DNA from: Streptomyces triculaminicus | GTDB lineage: Bacteria; Actinomycetota; Actinomycetes; Streptomycetales; Streptomycetaceae | Assembly (NCBI RefSeq): GCF_017349075.1 | Contig: NZ_JAFMOF010000003.1 | Location: 186,001 to 250,000 of the forward strand | DNA: 64,000 nucleotides | Reading direction: 5' to 3' | Shown: piece by piece, positions 57,630-64,000 of the stretch | Position numbering within the stretch: position 1 is the first letter of the stretch | Layout of the letters: the number at the start of each line of letters is the position of its first letter | Made by a program: the position numbers and the translations under genes | The notes under the pieces: generated by a model | The model's input: only the letters and a program-made list of their open reading frames with translations | Databases searched by the model: none | Told to the model about the DNA's origin: nothing

Positions 57630-59183
57630 TCACGGGCAGGTCGTGCCGTCCTTCGGCACCCTTCCCTCCAGGAAGTCGGCGTTCACGGCCTTCGTCGCGC
57701 ACTCGTCGACGCCGTACGTGCCATGGCCCTCGCCGGTGACCGTCAGCCGGACGCCGACGCCCTTGCCGAGCTTCTCGGCCATCCTCTCGGCGCCCGCCAC
57801 CGGCGTCGCCGGGTCGCCCGTGTTGCCGACCACCAGGATCGGCGCGGAGCCCTCGGCGCCCACCTCGGGCGTCTTCCACCGGCCCTTGACCGGCCAGTCC
57901 GTGCACGCCAGCAGCGACCAGGCGGCGGACTCGCCGAAGACGGGCGAGGCCGCGCGGAACTCCGGCAGGCGCCGCCGGACGTCCTCCACGGTGTAGCGCT
58001 GCTCGGCGTCCGCGCAGGAGATGGCCCGGTTGGCGGCCTGGAGGTTGCTGTAGCGGCCGTCGGGGGAGCGGCCGCTCAGCGAGTCGAAGAGCAGCAGCAG
58101 GGTGTTGCCGGTGCGCTTGCCGATGGCCTCCTGGAGGCCGGCCGTCAGGTACTTCCAGGTGTCCTTGGAGTAGAGCGCCGCCGCGATGCCGTTGACCGCC
58201 TCGTCCTGCGTGAGCTTGCGGCCCTGGGCGGTGGGCAGCGGGGTCGCGTCGAGGTTCTTCAGCAGCGTGGTGATCTCGTCCCGCGACGGGCAGCGGCCCC
58301 CCGCCGCGCCGCCCGCGCCGCCGGAGGCGCAGTCCTTGAGGTAGTCGTCCAGGGCGAGTTGGAAGCCCTTGGTCTGGCCGAGGTTGCCCTGCACGGGGTC
58401 CTGGGTGGGGTCCACGACGGCGTCGAGGACCGTGCGGCCGACGTGCTTCGGGTACAGGTGGGCGTACACCGCGCCCAGTTCGGTGCCGTAGGAGATGCCG
58501 AAGTAGTGCAGCTTCTCCTCGCCCAGCGCGGCCCTGATCAGGTCGAGGTCACGGGCGGCGCTGACGGTGTCCACGTGCGGCAGGACCTTCGCGGAGTTCT
58601 TGGCGCAGGCGTCGGTGTACGCCTTGTTCGAGGCGAGGGTCGCGCGGAGCTCGGCGTCGTCGTCGGGCGTGCCGTCGAGCTGGAAGGCGTCGTCCAGCTC
58701 CTTGTCGCTCTGGCAGCGCACGCCCGCGCTCTCCCCGACGCCCCGGGGGTCGAAGCTCACCAGGTCGAAGCGGCCGCGCAGGGTGGAGTACGTGTCGGCC
58801 AGGCCCGGCAGGGTCGCCACGCCGGAGCCGCCGGGGCCGCCGAAGTTGAAGACGAGCGAGCCGATGCGGTGGGAGCCGTCGGTCGCCCTGGCCCGGATCA
58901 GTGCGAGCTCGATCTTCTCGCCGTCCGGCTTCGCGTGGTCCAGCGGGACGGGCAGCTTCGCGCACTCCCACCCCTTGCCGGGCGCCTTGCCGCCGCCCTG
59001 GGCGGCGGTGGGGGCGGAGCAGCGGCTCCAGCGGAGCGGGGCGGCCGAGGACCGGCCCTTGTCGTCGGTGGCGCTCGGGCCGTCGGCGCCGGGCTGCGCG
59101 TCGCCGCCGCAGCCGGTCGCGGTGAGGGCGATCGCCAGGGCGGCGGAAGCGAGGGCGAGGGCCCTTGGCCGTGTGGGACTCAT
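57630..59183 (-). CDS. TAP/SlpD-type lipoprotein tripeptidyl aminopeptidase homologue
   Basis: The 517-residue exported hydrolase has the lipoprotein signal ALALASAALAIALTATGCGG (lipobox ATGC). The alpha/beta hydrolase core has GSLVFNFGGPGGSGVATLPG, FDLVSFDPRGVGESAGV and the nucleophile motif HYFGISYGTELGAVYAHLYP. A TAP C-terminal region follows (PILVVGNTGDPATPVAGAERMAEKLG, then GEGHGTYGVDECATKAV) with the Asp and His. Streptomyces SlpD/SlpE and Tap proteins release N-terminal tripeptides from secreted substrates. A paralogue is encoded 2 kb away. Confidence 0.9.
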   Translation of the reverse strand: MSPTRPRALALASAALAIALTATGCGGDAQPGADGPSATDDKGRSSAAPLRWSRCSAPTAAQGGGKAPGKGWECAKLPVPLDHAKPDGEKIELALIRARATDGSHRIGSLVFNFGGPGGSGVATLPGLADTYSTLRGRFDLVSFDPRGVGESAGVRCQSDKELDDAFQLDGTPDDDAELRATLASNKAYTDACAKNSAKVLPHVDTVSAARDLDLIRAALGEEKLHYFGISYGTELGAVYAHLYPKHVGRTVLDAVVDPTQDPVQGNLGQTKGFQLALDDYLKDCASGGAGGAAGGRCPSRDEITTLLKNLDATPLPTAQGRKLTQDEAVNGIAAALYSKDTWKYLTAGLQEAIGKRTGNTLLLLFDSLSGRSPDGRYSNLQAANRAISCADAEQRYTVEDVRRRLPEFRAASPVFGESAAWSLLACTDWPVKGRWKTPEVGAEGSAPILVVGNTGDPATPVAGAERMAEKLGKGVGVRLTVTGEGHGTYGVDECATKAVNADFLEGRVPKDGTTCP

Positions 59184-59246
59184 TCCATCGACTCTACGGA
59201 GGAATCGGGCCGCCGGGCGTCCCCCGCCCCCGGCGTACGGTCGCCG

Positions 59247-59579
59247 TCAGAGGGAGCGCGGGGGCGTACGCCTCCTTCGCGCTCGTCGCGGCCGTGGGCG
59301 TCGGCGAGGGCGGCGACGGCGGGCCGGGGCTGGCGGGGTCGGCGCCGGGAGCGGGGCGGGCACCGTCGCCTCCGTGGTCGCGGCCGTCGTGCCGGGCGTG
59401 TCCTGGTGGTCCGGCTGCTCCAGGGGGCTCGACTGCGTCTGCCAGAGCGAGACCAGGGCGGCCAGCAGGGCCGCGACGGCCAGTGAGCCCGTGAGCAGCC
59501 GGGCCCGCCGTTCCTCCCGGTCCCCGCCCCTGGGGTGCCCGTACCCGTCGTCGTCGCCGTGCTCGGTGGTCCGGGACAT
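59247..59579 (-). CDS. Small membrane protein, probably frameshifted near its C terminus
   Basis: The frame from ATG 59579 encodes MSRTTEHGDDDGYGHPRGGD and one membrane helix (LLTGSLAVAALLAALVSLW), then a Thr/Pro-rich segment ending APTPPAPA. After that it turns into an arginine run with poor third-position G/C. The -1 frame reads PPSPPSPTPTAATSAKEAY onward to a stop at 59194 with strong bias. One missing C in a C4 run near 59325 would explain this. It is a small exported or anchored protein of unknown role between two TAP-like genes. Confidence 0.5.
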   Translation of the reverse strand: MSRTTEHGDDDGYGHPRGGDREERRARLLTGSLAVAALLAALVSLWQTQSSPLEQPDHQDTPGTTAATTEATVPAPLPAPTPPAPARRRRPRRRPRPRRARRRRTPPRSL

Positions 59580-59718
59580 CGCTTCCCTCCCCTCGCCGCC
59601 GCCCGCTCGGCGGTGACCGGTGCGTGGTTCCCTGCGGAACTCGCGTGCGGGAGATGGTAGTGCGGGCCACTGACATTCGAGCGGACGGAGTTCGTCCTAC
59701 CAGTGTGATGTGCTAAAG

Positions 59719-59781
59719 GGTGCTATCGGTCCTATCGGTGCTATGACCACACCTATGTGTACACCTATGAACACACCTTAT
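59719..59781. repeat. Short tandem repeats at the 3' end of the second TAP-like gene
   Basis: Three 9-mers (GGTGCTATC, GGTCCTATC, GGTGCTATG; 59719-59745) are followed by three 12-mers (ACCACACCTATG, TGTACACCTATG, AACACACCTTAT; 59746-59781). The last units cover the stop codon of the TAP-like gene. The stretch is far more A+T-rich than its surroundings. Confidence 0.7.
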
Positions 59782-61306
59782 TGGGTCCTGGAACAGTGCC
59801 TTCCAAGAGGTATGCGTCGACTGCGGACTTCACACAGGCATTGCCGCTGTCGTACGCCCCATGGCCTTCGCCCCGGTACGTCATCTCCACCCCGACCCCC
59901 GGCCCGAGCTCCTGGGCCATCTTGTGCGCTCCCTCGTAAGGAGTCGCCGGGTCACCGGTGTTGCCGACGACGAGGATGGGCGCCGCGCCCTTCGCGCTCA
60001 CATCGGGCGTCAGCCATTCGCCCTTTACGGGCCAACCGGTGCACTGCAGCAGGCTCCACGCCATGAAGTCGCCGAAGACCGGCGACGCCTTGCGGAACTC
60101 CGCCTGCTTCTGCCGGGCCTGCTCGGCCGTGTAGCGCTGGGCGAAGTCCGCGCAGGTGATGGCCGTGAGGGAGGCCTGCAGGGAGCTGTACTTGCCGTCC
60201 TGGCCACGGCCGTTCATGGCGTCGCCGAGTGCGAGGAGGATCTTGCCGTCGTTGTTCTCGGCGTCCTCGACGCCCTCGGTGAGGTAGTCCCAGAAGTCCT
60301 TCGAGTACAGGGACTGCGCGATGCCGCTCGTGGCGAGCGACTGCGTCAGGTCGCGGCCCTCGCCGCCGGGGACGGGCTGCTTGTCCAGGCGCGCCAGCAG
60401 GCTCGTGATCTGCTGCTCGGTGGGGCAGTTGTCGGACGTCTGTGTGCATGCCGTCATGTAGTTGCCGAGGGCCAGCTGGAAGCCGGCGGCCTGGGCGAGG
60501 GCGCTCTGCACGGGGTCGCTCGCCGGGTCCACCACGCCGTCGAACAGCGCGCGGCCGACGTTCTTGGGGAACAAGTGGGCGTAGACGCCGCCCAGTTCCG
60601 TGCCGTACGAGACGCCGAAGTAGTGCAGCTTGTCGTCGCCCAAGACCTGCCGCATCAGGTCCATGTCGCGGGCGGCGTTGGAGGTGCCGACGTACGGGAG
60701 GATCTTGCCGGAGTTCTTCCGGCAGCCCGCCGCGTACTTCTCGGTCCGCTCCACCATCGACGTCGCCTCCCGGTCGGTGGTGGGCGTGGCGTCGGAGGCG
60801 TAGTACGCGTCGAGCTCCTTGTCGCCCATGCAGGTCACGCCGCTGCTGCGGCCCACTCCGCGCGGGTCGAAGCTGACCAGGTCGTAACGGGTGCGCAGGG
60901 TGCGGTAGTCGTCGGCGAACGCCGGGAGGGTGGTGACGCCGGAGCCGCCGGGGCCGCCGAAGTTGAAGACGAGCGAGCCGATGCGGTGGGACTGGTCGGT
61001 GGCCTTCGCGCGGATCATGGCGATGCCGATGGTCTCGCCCTGGGGGTGCGCGTAGTCGAGGGGCGCGCGCAGGGTCGCGCACTCCCAGTCGCCGCCCGGG
61101 GGGCTGCCGGCGGCTTCGCCGCCGCCCTGGCTGCGGCTGGGCGGCGGGCAGGACTTCCAGTTCAGCTTCTGGGTCGTGGAGGCGTTGGCGGTGTCCGTGT
61201 CGCTGTGCCCGTCGCCGCCGCTGCCGCCGCTGCAGCCCGCTGTCAGGGTGAGCAGTGCGGCGGAGAGCAGGGCCTTGGCTCTGGTCGCCCATGCGGATCT
61301 GGACAC
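59765..61306 (-). CDS. TAP/SlpD-type lipoprotein tripeptidyl aminopeptidase homologue (paralogue)
   Basis: The 513-residue product has lipoprotein signal LLSAALLTLTAGCSGG (lipobox TAGC). It carries the same fold as its neighbour: GSLVFNFGGPGGSGVTTLPA, YDLVSFDPRGVGRSSGV, nucleophile HYFGVSYGTELGGVYAHLFP, Asp in VVGNTGDPATPYEGAHKMAQ, and His in GEGHGAYDSGNACVKSAV. The two share most motifs and length, so they arose by tandem duplication. The C-terminal tail (VPGPNKVCS) is written partly by the A+T-rich short repeats. Confidence 0.9.
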   Translation of the reverse strand: MSRSAWATRAKALLSAALLTLTAGCSGGSGGDGHSDTDTANASTTQKLNWKSCPPPSRSQGGGEAAGSPPGGDWECATLRAPLDYAHPQGETIGIAMIRAKATDQSHRIGSLVFNFGGPGGSGVTTLPAFADDYRTLRTRYDLVSFDPRGVGRSSGVTCMGDKELDAYYASDATPTTDREATSMVERTEKYAAGCRKNSGKILPYVGTSNAARDMDLMRQVLGDDKLHYFGVSYGTELGGVYAHLFPKNVGRALFDGVVDPASDPVQSALAQAAGFQLALGNYMTACTQTSDNCPTEQQITSLLARLDKQPVPGGEGRDLTQSLATSGIAQSLYSKDFWDYLTEGVEDAENNDGKILLALGDAMNGRGQDGKYSSLQASLTAITCADFAQRYTAEQARQKQAEFRKASPVFGDFMAWSLLQCTGWPVKGEWLTPDVSAKGAAPILVVGNTGDPATPYEGAHKMAQELGPGVGVEMTYRGEGHGAYDSGNACVKSAVDAYLLEGTVPGPNKVCS

Positions 61307-61395
61307 GGCTCCATCCTCCGGGCGGGGTGGGAGGGGCGCGCGTGGTGCGGTGCGTACGGGTTACCGGGGTTGGCGGCTCGTACGGCTCATCCGGC

Positions 61396-62529
61396 TCATC
61401 CGGGTACGAAGGTGACCTCGGTGGCCTTGATCGTCACCCAGACCGGGGTGCCCTCGGCGAGGGCGAGGTCCGCCGCCGCGGCGGGGGTGATCTCGGCCAC
61501 CACGTCGGGGGTGCCGCTGATGAGCGCGCGCACCCGGCCGCCCTGGGCGGCGAGCTCGCCGACCTTGCCCTGCCAGGCGTTGCGGGCGGCGGCACCCGTG
61601 GGGCGGGTGGTGTGCAGTTGGACCGCCGAGGTGGGGACCACGGCCAGGCCGTGGGGCGCGGCGGGCCGGTCGGCCGTGGTGAGTCTCGCGCCGTCGTCGA
61701 GCAGGAGGGTGCCGTCCGGCGCCGCCTCGGCCGGCCAGGCGTTGTGGCCCAGCATGCGGGCCGTCCAGGGCGAGCGCGGGTGGCGGGTCAGCTCGGCGGG
61801 CGTGGCGTACTGCGTGGTGCGGCCCTCCTCCAGTACGAGGACGTGGTCGGCCAGCGACACCGCCTCCACGGGGTCGTGGGTGACGATCAGGCAGACGCCG
61901 GGGAAGCCGGCGAGGTGGGTGCGCAGGGTGTGGCGGACGTGGGCCCGGGTGGACTGGTCCAGGGCCGCCAGCGGCTCGTCCAGCAGGAGCAGGCGGGGGC
62001 GGGACGCCAGCGCGCGGGCCAGCGCCACACGCTGGGCCTGGCCGCCGCTGAGCCGGCCGGGCCTGCGGTGGGCCAGGTGGGCCACGCCCAGGCTCTCCAG
62101 CCACCGGTGGGCCTCCTGACGGGCCCGGGCCCTGGGTGTGCCGTGGGTCCTCAGGCCGTACGCCGTGTTCCCCAGGGCCGTGAGGTGGGGGAACAGGGCG
62201 CCGTCCTGGGGCACCCAGGCGATCCCCCGGCGGTGCGGCGGGGTGGCGGACGTCTCGGCGCCGCCCAGGGTGAGGGTGGTCGCCGTGGCGCGGGTCGTCA
62301 GGCCCAGCAGGGCGCGCAGGAGCGTGGTCTTGCCCGCGCCGTTCGGGCCCACGACCGCGATCGTCGTTCCGGCCTCGGCGCGCAGCGTCGTGCCCACCGC
62401 GCCCTCCACCGTGGTGCGCAGGGGTACGGGGTGGGAAGGGGCCGGGGCGGGGCGGCCGTTCCGGGGCCGCTTGGTCCACGGCGGTCGCCGTCCGCCCTGC
62501 GGCGTGCTCCGCGTGCGGCCGCTCGTCAC
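61396..62529 (-). CDS. modC: Molybdate ABC transporter ATP-binding protein
   Basis: The 377-residue ATPase has Walker A VVGPNGAGKTTLLRALLGL, signature LSGGQAQRVALARAL and Walker B LLLLDEPLAALD. The C-terminal Mop/TOBE-type domain (AARNAWQGKVGELAAQGGRVRALISGTPDVVAEITPAAAADLALAEGTPVWVTIKATEV) is typical of ModC. The first ~35 residues from GTG 62529 are low-complexity; the conserved part begins PLRTTVEGAVGTTLRAEAG. It energises molybdate uptake with ModB and ModA. Confidence 0.88.
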   Translation of the reverse strand: MTSGRTRSTPQGGRRPPWTKRPRNGRPAPAPSHPVPLRTTVEGAVGTTLRAEAGTTIAVVGPNGAGKTTLLRALLGLTTRATATTLTLGGAETSATPPHRRGIAWVPQDGALFPHLTALGNTAYGLRTHGTPRARARQEAHRWLESLGVAHLAHRRPGRLSGGQAQRVALARALASRPRLLLLDEPLAALDQSTRAHVRHTLRTHLAGFPGVCLIVTHDPVEAVSLADHVLVLEEGRTTQYATPAELTRHPRSPWTARMLGHNAWPAEAAPDGTLLLDDGARLTTADRPAAPHGLAVVPTSAVQLHTTRPTGAAARNAWQGKVGELAAQGGRVRALISGTPDVVAEITPAAAADLALAEGTPVWVTIKATEVTFVPG

Positions 62530-63313
62530 GGGCGCGTTGCGGGTTGAGCCAGCGGCCGCGCAGGGACACGAGGACCAGCGTCGCGATCAGCAGGAGGAGG
62601 AGGGAGAGGGCCGTCGCCCCCTCGGGGTCGTTCTGCAGAAGGAGGTAGACCTGCAGGGGGAGCGTCTGGGTGGTGCCGGGGAGGTTGCCCGCGAACGTGA
62701 TCGTCGCGCCGAACTCGCCCAGCGCGCGGGCCCAGCAGAGCGCCGCTCCCGCCAGCAGCCCCGGCGCGATCATCGGCAGCGTGATCGTGCGGAAGACCCG
62801 CAGAGGGGACGCCCCCAGGGACGTGGCCGTCTCCTCGTAGCGGGGGTGGAGCGTGTTCAGGGCGCCTTCCAGGCTGATCACCAGGAACGGCATCGCGACG
62901 AACGCCGAGGCCACGACCGCCCCAGCCGTCGAGAACGGGAGGGTGACGCCCCACTGCTCCAGGTACGGGCCCAGGACGCCCCTCCGCCCGTAGCCCTGGA
63001 GCAGCGCCACGCCCGCGACCGTGGGCGGCAGCACCATCGGCAGCATCACCAGGCAGCGCACCAGCGCCTTGCCGGGGAACTCCGTCCTGGCCAGCAGCCA
63101 CGCCAGCGGAACGCCCAGGAGGAGGGACAGCGCCAGCGCGCAGGACGACACCAGGAGGCTGAGCTTCAGCGCCTGGGTCGTCTGGGGCGCTGTCAGGTGG
63201 GCGGGGAGCGCGGCCCACGGGGTGCGGGCCAGGATGCCCGTCAGGGGGAGGAGGAGGAACGCCACCGCCAGGGCGGCCGGTGCCGCCAGCGTCAGGGGAG
63301 CGCGCGCCCTCAT
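62526..63313 (-). CDS. modB: Molybdate ABC transporter permease (probable 3' frameshift)
   Basis: The permease has about five helices and the EAA-type loop YEETATSLGASPLRVFRTITLPMIAPGLLAGAALCWARALGEFGATITFAG, diagnostic of ModB. The ATG overlaps the modA stop (ATGA). The frame does not stop where expected but stays open for about 390 more codons, over all of modC, to 61361. One added C in the CCC at 62541-62543 would give the ending RWLNPATRP and a TGA (62528-62526) overlapping the modC GTG. The range given assumes that correction. Confidence 0.8.
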
Positions 63314-64000
63314 GGCTGCTGGAACCCCGCCGCCCTGAGGATCTTCTGGGCCTCCGGGCCGCTCAGCCAGGTGACGAAGTCGTTCGCCTCCTCGGTGTGC
63401 ACCGCGTTCTTGAGCGTCGCCGCCGGGTACGACGCCACCGCGTTCTGCGCGTCGGGGATCGTCACCGTCGCGACCTTGTTCTTCGCCGCCGAGGCGTCGG
63501 TGACGTAGACGATTCCGGCGTCCGCCTCGCCGAGGGCGACCTTGCTCAGGACCGCGCGGACGTTCGGCTCCTGGGAGGCGGGCTTGACCGTGACGTGCTG
63601 CTGGTCGAGGACCTTCTTGCTGTAGCGGCCCACCGGCACCTCGGGGGCGGCCAGGACGACCTTGAGGTCCGGCTTGGAGAGGTCGGACAGTTCCTTGATG
63701 TTCTTGGGGTTGCCCGGGGCCGTCGCGATGGTCAGGCGGTTCTTGGCGATCGTGTGCGGGGCGTTCGCCTGCTGGGCGAGGCCCTCCATCGTCTTGGTGT
63801 CGGCCGTCACCAGGGCGTCCGCCGGGACGCCCTGCCGGACCTGGGACGCCAGCTCCTGGGAGCCCGCGAAGGAGAAGGTGAGCTTGATGTCCGGGTGGGC
63901 CTTCTCGTAGGCCGCGCCCGCCTCCTTGAAGACGTCCGTCAGGGAGGCCGCCGCCAGGACGGTGACCGTGGTCCGCTTCTTGGCGTCGTCGTGCTCGGCC
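63310..64000 (-). CDS. modA: Molybdate ABC transporter substrate-binding protein (5' partial)
   Basis: The frame is open to the window edge. The visible product starts with VTVLAAASLTDVFKEAGAAY, then IKLTFSFAGSQELASQVRQG, PADALVTADTKTMEGLAQQ and the C-terminal PEAQKILRAAGFQQP. These are ModA landmarks (AAASL, AGS, GAPAD-like); binding residues for the oxyanion lie in AASLTD and GSQELASQ. The signal peptide and lipobox are outside the window. It is the first gene of the modABC unit, so the promoter is beyond base 64000. Confidence 0.92.
   Translation of the reverse strand, partial: AEHDDAKKRTTVTVLAAASLTDVFKEAGAAYEKAHPDIKLTFSFAGSQELASQVRQGVPADALVTADTKTMEGLAQQANAPHTIAKNRLTIATAPGNPKNIKELSDLSKPDLKVVLAAPEVPVGRYSKKVLDQQHVTVKPASQEPNVRAVLSKVALGEADAGIVYVTDASAAKNKVATVTIPDAQNAVASYPAATLKNAVHTEEANDFVTWLSGPEAQKILRAAGFQQP

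Noticed and set aside
1..64000. tRNA, rRNA, integrase, transposase or phage genes
   Set aside because: None was recognised on either strand; the accessory segments therefore show no visible mobile-element boundary.

Overview
The window is very GC-rich actinobacterial DNA, almost certainly from a Streptomyces or a close relative. GTG starts are frequent, third codon positions are strongly G/C-biased, intergenic gaps are short, and four-base ATGA/GTGA overlaps are common. No tRNA, rRNA, CRISPR array, transposase or phage gene was seen. Both ends are cut: the first gene starts before base 1, and modA runs off base 64000.

Layout. 1-5.6 kb: a surface protein with a repeat-rich tail, then an ABC exporter plus DesK/DesR-type two-component operon. 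5.6-29 kb: a housekeeping stretch. It holds a SirB1-like protein, a GNAT enzyme, ferredoxin fdxA, dapC, dapE, a LOG-family protein, a second dihydropteroate synthase, a DivIVA-like protein, DNA glycosylase tag, DUF3117, an O-methyltransferase, an ECF sigma factor with zinc anti-sigma factor, an HtrA protease, tatB, mrp, a CBS/MgtE_N protein and corA. From memory of the M. tuberculosis map, this follows the order Rv1177-Rv1239c. 29-37.8 kb: accessory genes (SUFU-domain, DUF6758-like, PHP phosphoesterase, MarC, NYN RNase-like, VOC), then a TetR regulon with five phased operators in front of an internally deleted MFS gene and an NmrA-like reductase. 37.9-46 kb: a second conserved block matching Rv3211-Rv3206c: DEAD-box helicase with an 11-unit basic tail, ferritin-like protein, DUF3107, TetR, alpha/beta hydrolase and a DUF3152 protein with a metzincin motif. 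46-51.6 kb: a peptide-type ABC importer behind a probable leaderless 30-codon leader ending His-Cys-Arg and GAGAC/GTCTC inverted repeats. 51.8-57.5 kb: glycosyltransferase, membrane protein, epimerase and spherulin-4-like gene (two of them frameshifted in C-runs), then moeZ. 57.6-64 kb: two TAP-family lipoprotein peptidases and a modABC molybdate operon.

How the parts fit. fdxA, dapC and dapE serve electron transfer and lysine/diaminopimelate synthesis. The sigma factor, anti-sigma factor, HtrA and TatB form an envelope-stress and export group. moeZ (sulfur-carrier activation) and modABC (molybdate uptake) both feed molybdenum-cofactor synthesis. The most interesting new hypothesis is a sulfur- or cysteine-responsive circuit: the His-Cys-Arg leader, the GTCTC/GAGAC elements before the peptide importer, after it and before moeZ, and two cysteine pairs in an importer permease. 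The main caution is a cluster of single-base losses in C-runs between 53 and 63 kb (three or four genes), which may be assembly error rather than biology.
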